This document shows positions 1 to 8,900 of a DNA stretch of 20,695 nucleotides, piece after piece. Each line of letters opens with the position of its first letter. The stretch's first letter is position 1. The translations under genes were made by a program, and so were the position numbers. Origin of the DNA: an uncultured Oscillibacter sp. Lineage in GTDB: Bacteria; Bacillota; Clostridia; Oscillospirales; Oscillospiraceae. The stretch lies in contig CAAGJQ010000077.1 of the NCBI GenBank assembly GCA_900770295.1, forward strand, positions 1-20,695. The letters are read 5' to 3'. The notes under the pieces are model-generated. The model was not told the DNA's origin and searched no databases. It saw only the letters and a program-made list of their open reading frames with translations.

Positions 1-614
1 CGGGCGCCGTACAGGGCGCGGATGGTGGCGCGGATGTTGGAGCAGACCTCGCCGGCCTGCTCGGCGGTGGCGGTCTTGCCGGTGCCGATGGCCCAGATGG
101 GCTCATAGGCGATGATGCAGCGGCGCAGCTTGTCGGCGGGCACGCCGTACAGGGCGCTCTTGACCTGCAGGGCGATCCACTCGCTGGTGATGCCGGTCTC
201 GCGCTGCTCCAGGCTCTCGCCCACGCAGATGATGGGGTTCATGCCGGCGTTCAGGACGGCGTGGACCTTCTTGTTGACGGTCTGGTCAGTCTCGCAGAAG
301 TACTGGCGGCGCTCGCTGTGGCCGACAATGACGTACTTGACGCCCAGGTCCTTCAGCATATCAGCGGAGACCTCGCCGGTGTAAGCGCCCTTCTCCTCGA
401 AGTACACGTTCTCGGCGCCCACGGAGATGCGCAGGTCCTTGAAGACCTTGGAGGCGGTGGAGATGTTGCAGGCGGGGACGCAGATCAGGGTCTCGCACCA
501 CTTGGCGCGGGGCATGATCTTCTTCATATCCTCGGCAAATTTCTTGGTCTCGGTAGCGGTCATGTTCATTTTCCAGTTGCCGGCGATGACAGTCTTGCGA
601 TATCTGCGATTCAT
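1..614 (-). CDS. tpiA: Triosephosphate isomerase, C-terminus cut by window edge
   Basis: Interconverts dihydroxyacetone phosphate and glyceraldehyde 3-phosphate in cytosolic glycolysis. About 204 residues of the usual ~250 are visible; the C-terminal fifth lies beyond the window. The TIM-barrel landmarks are all present: the N-terminal AGNWKMN with Asn13 and Lys15, the electrophilic His in VGHSERR (about residue 99), and the catalytic Glu in AYEPIWAIGTGK (about residue 171). The ATG at 614 is preceded by AAAGGAGACAG at a suitable distance. It lies downstream of pgk on the same strand, but a 261-base gap with a hairpin and its own promoter separates them, so independent transcription is likely. 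Identity is secure from the motif set; only the missing 3' end is unknown. Confidence 0.97.
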   Translation of the reverse strand, partial: MNRRYRKTVIAGNWKMNMTATETKKFAEDMKKIMPRAKWCETLICVPACNISTASKVFKDLRISVGAENVYFEEKGAYTGEVSADMLKDLGVKYVIVGHSERRQYFCETDQTVNKKVHAVLNAGMNPIICVGESLEQRETGITSEWIALQVKSALYGVPADKLRRCIIAYEPIWAIGTGKTATAEQAGEVCSNIRATIRALYGA

Positions 615-694
615 GTTATTCTGTCTCCTTTATGTGTATATCATATTTATCCACTTATAAAAAGCGGAGGCTTTGCTCACGGAAAACTCTCTAT

Positions 695-723
695 TTTATA
701 GCGAAAAAAGGCGTAATTGTCAA
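695..723 (-). promoter_or_regulatory. Sigma-A promoter of tpiA
   Basis: On the minus strand a perfect -35 TTGACA (718-723) is followed by a 17-base spacer and TATAAA (695-700), continuing TATAAAAT. It sits about 80 bases upstream of the tpiA start. Spacing and hexamers are near consensus for the housekeeping sigma factor, so tpiA can be transcribed separately from pgk. Confidence 0.8.
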
Positions 724-833
724 GCATTTTGGCACATTTTTCGCAAAAATATAGCAACAAATCCGAGGGGCAAGGGAAAAAACAGGGAAAACGGGGATTT
801 CGCGGCGGATTTTGGGGATTCGTCCACGGGAAA

Positions 834-863
834 CACACCAGTGACCCATGGGCCACTGGTGTG
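834..863 (-). terminator. Hairpin after pgk, probable weak terminator
   Basis: The arms CACACCAGTG (834-843) and CACTGGTGTG (854-863) are perfect complements. The centre, acccatgggc, continues the pairing after one A-C mismatch. It lies 12 bases past the pgk stop. On the minus strand only three T follow the stem, so termination may be partial. The arm core CCAGTGAC/CACTGG recurs in the hairpin at 17447-17466. Confidence 0.5.
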
Positions 864-875
864 CAAAATCCGTTC

Positions 876-2069
876 TCAGGCGTCCAGCAGGCACGCCACG
901 CCCGGCAGTTCCTTGCCCTCCAGGAATTCCAGAGAGGCGCCGCCGCCGGTGGAGATATGAGTCATCTTGTCGGCGTAGCCCAGCTGCTCCACAGCCGCCG
1001 CGCTGTCGCCGCCGCCGATGATGGTGATGGCGGAGGTGCGGCTCAGAGCCTCGGCCACGGCCTCGGTGCCCTTGGCGAAGGCGGGGAACTCGAACACGCC
1101 CATGGGGCCGTTCCAGATCACGGTTCCCGCGTCGGCCACGGCCTCGCAGTACAGCTTCACCGTCTCGGGGCCGATGTCCAGGCCCTCCCAGCCGTCGGGG
1201 ATCTCACCGGCCTTGACCACCTGGCTGTTGGCGTCGGCGGCAAAGTTGTCGGCGCAGACGGTGTCCACAGGCAGCAGCAGCTTCACGCCCTTGGCGCTGG
1301 CCTTCTCGATCATATCCTTGGAATAATCCATCCAGTCGGCCTCCAGCAGGCTGTTGCCCACCTTGCCGCCCTGGGCGGCGCAGAAGGTATAGGCCATGCC
1401 GCCGCCGATGATGATGGTGTCGGCGATCTCCAGCAGGTTGTTGATGACGCCGATCTTGGAGGAGACCTTGGAGCCGCCCAGAATGGCCACCAGGGGACGC
1501 TTGGGGTTGGCGATGGCGCCGCCCAGGAACTCCAGCTCCTTCTGGATCAGGAAACCGGAGACGGCGGGCAGATAGGCGGCCACGCCGGCGGTGGAGGCGT
1601 GGGCGCGGTGCACGGCGCCGAAGGCGTCGGACACGTACAGCTCCGCCAGGCTTGCCATGGCCTTGGCCAGCTCGGAGTCGTTCTTGGTCTCGCCCTTTTC
1701 AAAACGGGTGTTCTCCAGCAGCATGATCTGGCCGGGCTGCAGAGCGGCGGCCTTGGCCCGGGCGTCCTCGCCGACCACATCGTGGGCAAAGATGACCTCT
1801 TGGCCCAGCAGTTCGCTCAGGCGCTTGGCCACGGGGGCCAGGCTCAGCTTGGGGTCGGGGCCGTTCTTGGGCTTGCCCAGATGGGAGCAGGCGATGACGG
1901 CGGCACCGTTGTCCAGCAGATACCGGATGGTGGGCAGAGCGGCGACAATGCGCTTGTCGCTGGTGATCTCGCCGGTCTCCTTGTCCTGGGGCACGTTGAA
2001 GTCGCAGCGGAGCAGGACCTTCTTCCCCTTCACATCAACGTCACGGACGGTTTTTTTGTTGTAATTCAT
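876..2069 (-). CDS. pgk: Phosphoglycerate kinase
   Basis: Transfers the acyl phosphate of 1,3-bisphosphoglycerate to ADP, the first ATP-forming step of glycolysis, in the cytosol. The protein is 397 residues, the normal bacterial length. Visible marks are RCDFNVP (21-27), the substrate-binding CSHLGKP near 61, LLENTRF near 117, GGSKVSSK near 198, and the C-terminal nucleotide region GGGDSAAAVEQ followed by STGGGASLE. An upstream in-frame ATG exists at 2102, but the start at 2069 is chosen because GGAGG sits about seven bases before it and the family begins here. trmL lies 67 bases upstream on the same strand with no clear promoter between, so trmL and pgk may share a transcript. Confidence 0.97.
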   Translation of the reverse strand: MNYNKKTVRDVDVKGKKVLLRCDFNVPQDKETGEITSDKRIVAALPTIRYLLDNGAAVIACSHLGKPKNGPDPKLSLAPVAKRLSELLGQEVIFAHDVVGEDARAKAAALQPGQIMLLENTRFEKGETKNDSELAKAMASLAELYVSDAFGAVHRAHASTAGVAAYLPAVSGFLIQKELEFLGGAIANPKRPLVAILGGSKVSSKIGVINNLLEIADTIIIGGGMAYTFCAAQGGKVGNSLLEADWMDYSKDMIEKASAKGVKLLLPVDTVCADNFAADANSQVVKAGEIPDGWEGLDIGPETVKLYCEAVADAGTVIWNGPMGVFEFPAFAKGTEAVAEALSRTSAITIIGGGDSAAAVEQLGYADKMTHISTGGGASLEFLEGKELPGVACLLDA

Positions 2070-2103
2070 GTGGATTCCTCCATAGATATAATTGATAAGC
2101 ACA

Positions 2104-2118
2104 CGGCGCGCCGCGCCG
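2104..2118. repeat. GC palindrome between trmL and pgk
   Basis: CGGCGCG and CGCGCCG flank a single central base, giving a 15-base near-perfect palindrome between the trmL stop and the pgk ribosome site. No T-tract follows on the minus strand, so it is not a typical terminator. It may attenuate or stabilise the trmL-pgk message. Its function is not known. Confidence 0.35.
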
Positions 2119-2136
2119 GGCCTTACAGACCATCAT

Positions 2137-2628
2137 TCAGGTGTCCGCCATCTCACCAGTGCCCTTCAGCCCGGGAAAGCCGTTTTGCCGCAGCGCTTCG
2201 TAGACGCAGACGGCCACGGTGTTGCTTAAGTTCAGGCTCCGGGCCTCCGAGATCATGGGCAGACGGATGCAGCGGTCCCGGAAGGCCTCCCGGAAGTCCA
2301 GGGGCAGTCCGGCGGTCTCCTTGCCGAAAAACAGCCAGCTGTCAGGCGTGAACCGGGCCTCCTCATAGGAGCGGGGCGCCTTGGTGGTGGTGAGCCACAG
2401 GTCCTCCCGGGCCTCCGGGTGCCTGGCAAAGAAGTCCTCCAGGTTTTCGTAATCGCAGACCTCCACCAGATGCCAGTAGTCAAGACCGGCCCGCCGCACG
2501 GCCTTCTCTGAGATATCGAACCCCAGGGGCCGGATCAGATGGAGCCGGCTGCCGGTGGCGGCGCAGGTGCGGGCGATGTTGCCGCAGTTTTGGGGGATCT
2601 CGGGTTCCACCAGTACGATATTGAGCAT
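2137..2628 (-). CDS. trmL: tRNA (cytidine(34)-2'-O)-methyltransferase, TrmL/SpoU family
   Basis: A SPOUT-fold methyltransferase of 163 residues, the compact TrmL length. The family 2'-O-methylates the wobble base (Cm34 or cmnm5Um34) of tRNA-Leu isoacceptors using S-adenosylmethionine. Seen in the sequence: motif 1 PEIPQNCGNIARTCAATG at residues 9-26; motif 2 FFGKETAGLP in the middle; and motif 3 LPMISEARSLNLSNTVAV near the C-terminus, which forms the knotted cofactor site. A longer reading frame reaches 2727, but the start at 2628 is preferred: a promoter lies inside the longer frame, the protein begins with the family's LNIVLVEPEIPQ, and AAGGAAGG lies 12 bases upstream. That spacing is somewhat long. 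It is first in a possible trmL-pgk unit. Confidence 0.93.
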   Translation of the reverse strand: MLNIVLVEPEIPQNCGNIARTCAATGSRLHLIRPLGFDISEKAVRRAGLDYWHLVEVCDYENLEDFFARHPEAREDLWLTTTKAPRSYEEARFTPDSWLFFGKETAGLPLDFREAFRDRCIRLPMISEARSLNLSNTVAVCVYEALRQNGFPGLKGTGEMADT

Positions 2629-2667
2629 AAAATCAACAGACCTTCCTTTTTCGTGCGAACGAATACC

Positions 2668-2696
2668 ATTGTAATCCTTTACCTGAACGAATTCAA
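2668..2696 (-). promoter_or_regulatory. Sigma-A promoter of trmL
   Basis: On the minus strand TTGAAT (2691-2696) and TACAAT (2668-2673) are separated by 17 bases, with the trmL ATG about 40 bases downstream. The placement rules out the longer upstream trmL start. The direct repeat GAACGAAT occurs at 2656-2663 and 2685-2692 around this promoter, which could be an activator or repressor footprint, but this is unproven. Confidence 0.7.
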
Positions 2697-2904
2697 CTAT
2701 ATTGTGCGGTGAAAAACGAATTTTCATAGATAATCACGATGATTCCAACGGAATTTTTGCAAAATGCTGAAAAAGTGCAAAAAATTTTCGGGCGAAGATG
2801 ACGGATTCCGGTGGCTATGACAAAAAAATGCGAAAAAAAAGAAAAGATTTGGGGGAAATTTCTTGAACAAATTCGCCTGAAACACTGGATTTCCCATAAA
2901 AGTT

Positions 2905-2913
2905 TGATATAAT
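2905..2913 (+). promoter_or_regulatory. Extended -10 promoter of the glmU-prs-pth-mfd run
   Basis: TGATATAAT is a perfect -10 hexamer (2908-2913) with the TGn extension one base upstream. No good -35 hexamer lies at 16-18 bases, as is common for extended -10 promoters. The start codon at 2960 follows after a leader of about 40 bases containing AAAGGAGGAAAG. Confidence 0.65.
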
Positions 2914-2959
2914 AGGTCTGCAAATGTCCCAACACATGATCGTAAAGGAGGAAAGTATC

Positions 2960-4087
2960 ATGGTTCGCCCGCAGAGCGCCGTTTTCTTTTTAGAAGAGGA
3001 CTCCTCCGTCCCGGCGCATTCTAAACCGCTGATGCTGGAAGCCGTTCTATTTTGCCCGATCCTGACCTGGGCGAGCAATCAATTACTGGCCGATGGCGTA
3101 CAGCGGTTTTTTGTCGTCTGCGGCCCCCGCTTCGCCGGCGAGGCGCGCAAGTGCTTCCCGGAGGACGCGGATGTGACCGTTTCAGAACAGCAGAGCGACC
3201 TGATGGCCTTTTTGAACAGTCCGGACCCCGTGATGGTGCTGCCCCGCGCGGCGCTGCCCATGGCGGAGGCCGGCCCCGGCTTTGCCTACGCGGCCCCCGG
3301 CTATGAGCTCCAGGAGACGTGGAAGGTGAAGATGACCAACGCCGTCACCGCGGCGGAGCTGGTCCCCGGCTGGCTGCCCATTTTCGGACTGGATACCATC
3401 GCGGAGCTGGAGCTGATGCTCCGGGACCGCATCGTCAAGCGGCATCAGAAAAACGGCGTCCGCATCCTGGACCCGTCCGCCGTCTATATCGATCCCCGGG
3501 TGGAGATCGGACAGGGAACGACCATCCTCCCCGGCACCATGCTCCAGGGAGAGACGAAGATCGGCGCGTACTGCACCATCGGACCCCAGACCGTGGTCAA
3601 CGGCTGCACCGTGGGAGACGGCGTGGTGATCAACGCCTCCCAGGTCAACGACAGCTCCCTGGGCGACGGCTGCGACGTAGGCCCCTACGCCCATATCCGG
3701 CCAAACTGCACCGTGGGTCCCAAGTGCCACGTGGGTGCCTTTGTCCAGCTGAAGAACTGCGTGCTGGGCGAAGGCACGAAGATGTCCCACCTGACCTATG
3801 TGGGCGACTCCGATGTGGGCGCCGGCGTCAACTTCGGCTGCGGCACCGTCACCACCAACTACGACGGCTTCAAAAAGCACCGCTGCACCATTGGAGACCG
3901 GGCGTTCATCGGCTGCAATACCAACCTCATCGCACCGGTCACGGTGGGCGAGGGCTCCTATATCGCCGCCGGCAGCACCATCACCGACGAGGTTCCCGCC
4001 GATGCGCTGGCCGTCGCGCGGACGCGGCAGAAGAATCTGGAGGGCTGGGCGGCCCGCCGGAGGAGAATGCACGGCCAGGACAAGTAA
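2960..4087 (+). CDS. glmU: GlmU homologue: intact acetyltransferase helix, degenerate N-terminal uridyltransferase domain
   Basis: 375 residues against about 450-460 for GlmU. Residues ~170-375 are the left-handed beta-helix of hexapeptide repeats that acetylates glucosamine-1-phosphate with acetyl-CoA. Key positions are present: Arg248 in HIRPNC, catalytic His277 in SHLTYVGD, NYDG with Asn300, Lys305/306, and IGCNTNLIAPVTVG with Cys319, as in Bacillus. Residues 1-165 still align in outline to the Rossmann-like uridyltransferase domain (AVFF, LMLEAVL, FFVVCGP, EQQSD), but the GxGTRM...PK nucleotide loop and the QLGTGHA motif are gone. It therefore should not make UDP-GlcNAc by itself. The start at 2960 has AAAGGAGGAAAG just upstream. 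Its place directly before prs, pth and mfd is the canonical Firmicute glmU position, so it is the orthologue and not a stray acetyltransferase. Confidence 0.88.
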   Translation: MVRPQSAVFFLEEDSSVPAHSKPLMLEAVLFCPILTWASNQLLADGVQRFFVVCGPRFAGEARKCFPEDADVTVSEQQSDLMAFLNSPDPVMVLPRAALPMAEAGPGFAYAAPGYELQETWKVKMTNAVTAAELVPGWLPIFGLDTIAELELMLRDRIVKRHQKNGVRILDPSAVYIDPRVEIGQGTTILPGTMLQGETKIGAYCTIGPQTVVNGCTVGDGVVINASQVNDSSLGDGCDVGPYAHIRPNCTVGPKCHVGAFVQLKNCVLGEGTKMSHLTYVGDSDVGAGVNFGCGTVTTNYDGFKKHRCTIGDRAFIGCNTNLIAPVTVGEGSYIAAGSTITDEVPADALAVARTRQKNLEGWAARRRRMHGQDK

Positions 4088-4146
4088 AGGATTTTATTAA
4101 AAACTTTTAAAATTCAGATATAGAATACAGAAAGAGGGCGTTTGGA

Positions 4147-5106
4147 ATGATTTCTCACGGCAAGGATATCAAAGTATTTGCTGGCAATGCCACTCCCAAG
4201 CTGGCAGAGGAGATCTGCAAACTGATGGGTACAAAGCTGGGTGAGTCCGAGGTCGGCACTTTCTCCGACGGCGAAGTGTTCGCTTCCCTGTATGAGACGG
4301 TCCGCGGCAGCGACGTGTTCGTTGTCCAGTCCACCTGCACCCCCGTCAACAACAACCTGATGGAGCTGCTCATTATGATCGACGCGCTGAAGCGCGCGTC
4401 CGCCGGCCGCATCACGGCTGTCATCCCCTATTTCGGCTATGCCCGCCAGGACCGCAAGGCCAAGGCCCGCGATCCCATCACCGCCAAGCTGGTGGCCAAC
4501 ATGATCGTCGCCGCCGGCGCCGACCGTGTGCTGACCATGGACCTCCACGCCTCCCAGATCCAGGGCTTCTTCGACATCCCTGTGGACAATCTGGCCGGCA
4601 ATCCCATCTTTGTGGACTACTACGCCAAGAAGTTCGGCTCCGAGTGCGAGAACATGATGGTGGTCTCCCCCGATGTGGGCTCCGTGGCCCGCGCCCGCGC
4701 TTTCGCCCAGAAGCTGCACATGAACCTGGCCATCGTGGACAAGCGCCGTCAGAAGGCCAACAGCTGCGAGGTCATGAACGTCATCGGTGACGTGGCCGGC
4801 AAGGACTGCATCCTGTTCGACGACATGGTGGACACCGGCGGCTCCCTGTGCAACGCCGCTCAGGCCCTGATCGAAGTGGGCGGCGCCAAGAGCGTCCACG
4901 CCTGCGCCTCTCACGGCGTGCTGTCCGGCCCTGCCATCGACCGCATCAACAACAGCGTCATCCAGGAGCTGGCTCTGCTGGACACCGTGCCTCCCATTGA
5001 CCCCTCCAGAAGCAGCAAGATCAAGTATCTGTCCGTGGCCCCCATGTTCTGCGAGGCCATCGAGCGCATCTACCAGGAGGTCTCCATCTCCAAGCTGTTC
5101 CGCTGA
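4147..5106 (+). CDS. prs: Ribose-phosphate pyrophosphokinase (PRPP synthetase)
   Basis: Makes 5-phosphoribosyl-1-diphosphate from ribose 5-phosphate and ATP, feeding nucleotide, histidine, tryptophan and NAD synthesis. The 319-residue length is normal. Seen: FSDGE (39-43), the ATP-binding GYARQDRK (97-104), the PRPP synthetase signature starting DLHASQIQGFFDIP (132-145) with metal ligands Asp132 and His134, the flexible-loop DKRRQKAN (198-205) and the ribose-phosphate loop DDMVDTGGS (225-233). The ATG at 4147 has AGAGGG nearby. It follows the glmU-like gene by 59 AT-rich bases and precedes pth by 98 bases, matching the classical glmU-prs-(ctc)-pth order, with no ctc gene. Nothing unusual was seen in the active site. 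Confidence 0.97.
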   Translation: MISHGKDIKVFAGNATPKLAEEICKLMGTKLGESEVGTFSDGEVFASLYETVRGSDVFVVQSTCTPVNNNLMELLIMIDALKRASAGRITAVIPYFGYARQDRKAKARDPITAKLVANMIVAAGADRVLTMDLHASQIQGFFDIPVDNLAGNPIFVDYYAKKFGSECENMMVVSPDVGSVARARAFAQKLHMNLAIVDKRRQKANSCEVMNVIGDVAGKDCILFDDMVDTGGSLCNAAQALIEVGGAKSVHACASHGVLSGPAIDRINNSVIQELALLDTVPPIDPSRSSKIKYLSVAPMFCEAIERIYQEVSISKLFR

Positions 5107-5119
5107 GAAGGATCTACCC

Positions 5120-5131
5120 ATTCAATTGAAT
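5120..5131. repeat. Perfect 12-base palindrome after prs
   Basis: ATTCAATTGAAT reads identically on both strands and lies 14 bases past the prs stop. It could be a protein site or chance in this short AT-rich gap. No partner copy was seen in the window. Confidence 0.35.
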
Positions 5132-5143
5132 GATACACAGCTG

Positions 5144-5169
5144 AGGCGGGGAAGGAAACTTTCCCGCCT
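5144..5169 (+). terminator. Intercistronic hairpin between prs and pth
   Basis: AGGCGGGGAA pairs with TTTCCCGCCT around a GGAAAC loop: ten base pairs including one G-U. The sequence after it is TGACTGGC, without a T-tract, so it more likely marks a processing or partial termination point within the operon than a full terminator. Confidence 0.45.
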
Positions 5170-5204
5170 TGACTGGCTATTTTCCAAAATAAAGGAGTTC
5201 CCCT

Positions 5205-5792
5205 ATGCTGTTCGGAAACAAATCCTCCGCCGTGGACTGGCTGATCGTGGGTCTGGGCAATCCCGGCCAGAAATATGAGCACACCCGCCACAACATGGGT
5301 TTTCTCACCGTGGACCTGCTGGCGGAGAAGCAGGGTGTGAAATTAAATAAGGTGAAATTCAAGGCCGCCTTCAACATCCTGAGCTTCGCCGGGGCCAAGT
5401 GCCTGGTGATGAAGCCCCAGACCTATATGAACCTCTCCGGCGAGGCCGTGCGGGAGGCGGCGCAGTTCTACAAGATCCCCGCGGACCACGTGCTGGTGAT
5501 CTATGACGACGTGTCCCTGCCCGTGGGCAAGATCCGGGTCCGGCCCACCGGCTCCGCCGGCGGCCACAACGGCATCAAGAACATCATCGCCCACCTGGGC
5601 ACCCAGGACTTTCCCCGCGTCAAAATCGGCACCGGCGCTCCCGGCGAGGGCGGCGACATGATCGACTGGGTCATCGGCGTGCCCTCCCAGGCGGAGCGGA
5701 AGGTGCTGGTGGCGTCCTTTGAGCGGGCCATCGAGGCGGCGGCGTGCGTCATCGAAAACGGCTGCCAGAAGGCCATGAACGACTTCAACTGA
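5205..5792 (+). CDS. pth: Peptidyl-tRNA hydrolase
   Basis: Hydrolyses peptidyl-tRNAs released from stalled ribosomes, recycling tRNA. The protein is 195 residues, normal for the family. Visible marks are VGLGNPG with Asn19, TRHNMGF with the catalytic His29, MKPQTYMNLSG with Asn76, YDDVSLPVGKIRVR with the Asp at about 101, and GSAGGHNGIK with Asn122. The ATG at 5205 is preceded by AAAGGAG about eight bases upstream. It sits 98 bases after prs and 127 bases before mfd on the same strand, consistent with the conserved Firmicute run. No odd residues were noticed. Confidence 0.97.
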   Translation: MLFGNKSSAVDWLIVGLGNPGQKYEHTRHNMGFLTVDLLAEKQGVKLNKVKFKAAFNILSFAGAKCLVMKPQTYMNLSGEAVREAAQFYKIPADHVLVIYDDVSLPVGKIRVRPTGSAGGHNGIKNIIAHLGTQDFPRVKIGTGAPGEGGDMIDWVIGVPSQAERKVLVASFERAIEAAACVIENGCQKAMNDFN

Positions 5793-5856
5793 CGGGGAAG
5801 GTCTGCTTCGGCCTATCCGCGCATAAACTCGAATATCTCCGGGCACACCCCTCACC

Positions 5857-5875
5857 TGAGGCGGCACGTGCCTCA
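5857..5875 (+). repeat. Small hairpin between pth and mfd
   Basis: TGAGGC (5857-5862) and GCCTCA (5870-5875) pair around a seven-base loop, with GGCACGTGCC as an overlapping alternative palindrome (5863-5872). CCTCACC occurs on both sides. No T-run follows. The rest of the 127-base gap is AT-rich before the mfd ribosome site, and no clear promoter was seen. Confidence 0.35.
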
Positions 5876-5919
5876 CCCACACCTATTAATTACCAAATTT
5901 TTACAAGGACGGCAGGCGT

Positions 5920-8900
5920 ATGGAACCGTTTCTCCAACAACTGAATACGATCCCGGAGGTGGCGGAGCTGGTCCGCCGGGTGGAGGAGGGCGGCTGTCCG
6001 GCGGCGGTGAACGGCCTCCAACCGGTGCAGCGGGCCTGCGTGGCCGCGGCGGTGGCCCGGGCGGCGGACCGCCCGGCGGTGTTCGTCTGCGGCGATGAGC
6101 GGGAGGTCCGCCAGCTGGCCGGGGACCTGCGGACCCTGACCGGGACGGACCCGGTGGTCCTGCTGGCCCGGGAGTGGCAGTTCCGGCCCGGCGCGGTCTC
6201 CTCCCGGGAGTGGGAACGGGGCCGTCTGGCGGCTCTCTATGCCCTGGCCTGTCAGAACCCCCGTGTGGTGGTGGCCACCGCCGACGCCCTCATGGCCCGG
6301 ACGATGCCGCCGGAGCTGCTGAAATCCTTGGCCATCCCGCTGGAAGTGGGCGGCCGGGTGGAGCTCAACGACCTGACGGACCGGCTGCTCTCCGCCGGAT
6401 ACACCCGGTGCGACCAGGTGGAGGGCGTGGGCCAGTTCGCCCTGCGGGGCGGTATTCTGGACGTGTTCTCCCCCCTGATGGACCAGCCGGTGCGGTGCGA
6501 GTTCTTTGACGATGAGATCGACTCCATGGGCACCTTTGACCCCAGCACCCAGCGGCGGACCGCCAATGCGGAGACCGCCCTGCTGCTGCCCGCCGCTGAG
6601 GTGCTGCCCCGCAGCGCCGAAGGTGGCTTGACCGGCCTGGGCGAAAAGCTGGAGCAGCTGGCCGGGAAGCTGGCCAAGAAGCAGAAGACGGAGCAGACTG
6701 TGGCCCGCCTGCTGGAGGACGCGGAGCGCCTGAAAAACGGCGCCGTGCCCGGCGGCATGGACCGGTATCTGGCCGCCATCTACCCGGAGGTCACCGCCGG
6801 TGTCCACTATCTGCCCCCTGACGCGGTGGTGTTCCTCTGCGAGAGCGGCCGGGTGGACGAGCGTGTGAAGAGCACCCTGCTGCAGAACAAGCAGGACGTG
6901 GAGGCGCTGCTGGAGGCCGGCGTCATGGCCGGGGACTACGCCAAGCTGCTGCTCTCCGGCGAGGAGCTGTACGCGGCGCTGGAGGAGTTCCCCGTCATCA
7001 TGACCGACGCCCTGCCCACCTCCCGCCATCCCCTGCGGCCCCGGGGGCTCCTCAGCATGAACGCCCGGCAGCTCAGCTCTTACGGCGGCAGTCTGGAGAC
7101 GGCGGTCACGGACCTGGAGCACTACCGGGGCAGCGGCAGCGCTGTGTTGGTGCTGTGCGGAGGCGAGAACCGGGCGAAAAATCTCCAGCGCCTGCTGGAG
7201 GAGCGGAATATTCCCGCCACGCTGGACCTGAACCACGCCGCCATGCCGAAGCCCGGCGAGGTGCGCATCTCCCTGGGCACCCTGTCCGCCGGCTGCGAGT
7301 GGCCGTATCTGAAGCTGGCGGTGCTGACCGAGGGCCAGCTCACCGCCTCCACCCAGAAGCGGACCCGGTTCAAAAAGGAGTCCAACCGGCAGAAGATCCA
7401 GTCCTACACGGATCTGACCCCCGGCGATCTGGTGGTCCACGTCCACCACGGCGTGGGCCGGTTCGCGGGCATCCAGCGGATGCCGGTGGACGGCGTGGAG
7501 AAGGACTATATCAAAATTGACTACGCCGGAGGCGACTGCCTGTATGTCCCCGCCACCCAGCTGGACCAGGTGTCCAAGTATATCGGCGGCGGGGAGGATC
7601 AGGAGCGGACCAGGCTGAACAAGCTGGGCGGCACCGAGTGGGCCAAGCAGAAGACCAAGGCCAAAAAGGCCGCCAAGGACCTGGCCAAGGGCCTGACGGC
7701 CCTGTATGCCGAGCGGCAGCGCCGCCCCGGCTTCGCCTTCTCACCGGACTCCCCCTGGCAGCAGGAGTTTGAGGACGCCTTCCCCTACGCCGAGACCGAC
7801 GACCAGCTGCGGGCCATCGAGGAGATCAAGAAGGACATGGAGAAGCCCCGGCCCATGGACCGCCTGCTGTGCGGCGACGTGGGCTACGGCAAGACGGAGG
7901 TGGCCCTCCGGGCCGTCATGAAGTGCGTGCTGGACGGCAAGCAGGCGGCGATCCTGGTGCCCACCACCGTCCTGGCCCAGCAGCACTACGCCACCGCCTT
8001 CGGCCGGTTCAAGGACTTCCCGGTGAAAATTGAAGTCCTGTCCCGGTTCACCACCGCCAAGGAGCAAAAGCGCATCCTGGACGCCGCGAAGCGGGGCGCC
8101 GTGGATCTGCTGATCGGCACCCACAAGCTGCTGCAAAAAAATGTGGAGTTCAAGGACCTGGGGCTGCTGGTCATCGACGAGGAGCAGCGCTTCGGCGTCA
8201 CCCACAAGGAGCGGCTGAAGGAGATGAGCCGCCAGGTGGACGTGCTGACGCTGTCCGCCACCCCCATCCCCCGGACGCTGAACATGGCCCTCTCCGGCCT
8301 GCGGGACATGAGCACCATCGAGGAGCCCCCGGCGGACCGCCAGCCGGTCCAGACCTATGTGCTGGAGCACGACTGGGCCATTCTGGAGGACGCCATGCGC
8401 AAAGAACTCAGCCGGGGCGGACAGATCTACTACCTCCACAACCGGGTGGAGTCCATTGACCTGACCGCCTCCCGCATCCAGAAGATGCTGGGGCCGGAGG
8501 TCCGCATCGTCACCGGCCACGGCAAGATGAGCGAGCAGGAGCTGTCCTCCGTCATGCAGGCCATGGTGGACGGCGAGGCGGACATTCTGGTCTGCACCAC
8601 CATCATCGAGACGGGCATCGACATCCCCAATGTCAACACCCTCATCATCGAGGACGCCGACAAGATGGGCCTGGCCCAGCTCCATCAGATCCGGGGCCGC
8701 ATCGGCCGCAGCGCCCGCCGGGCCTACGCCTACCTGACCTACCGCCGGGGCAAGATTTTGCAGGAGACCGCCGCAAAGCGTCTGGCCGCCATCCGGGAGT
8801 ACGTGGAATTCGGCTCCGGCTTCAAGATCGCCATGCGGGATTTGGAAATTCGCGGCGCCGGCAACCTGCTGGGGCCGGAGCAGTCCGGGTACCTGATGAG

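Larger units (their letters stand above)
2629..2959. other. Divergent intergenic region between trmL and glmU-like gene
   Basis: A 331-base AT-rich gap between divergent genes. It holds the trmL promoter (minus strand) and the glmU-like extended -10 promoter (plus strand). Between them there is an inverted repeat TTTTTGCA (2754-2761) and TGCAAAAA (2776-2783). No open frame with a ribosome site, RNA gene or recognisable riboswitch was seen. Confidence 0.6.

Noticed and set aside
717..2351. A 544-codon plus-strand frame opposite pgk and trmL
   Set aside because: It is antisense to well-supported genes, rich in Gly, Ala and His, and lacks a ribosome site or domain.
2629..2727. N-terminal extension of trmL to 2727
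   Set aside because: The extension contains the trmL promoter hexamers and no ribosome site; family alignment starts at the ATG at 2628.
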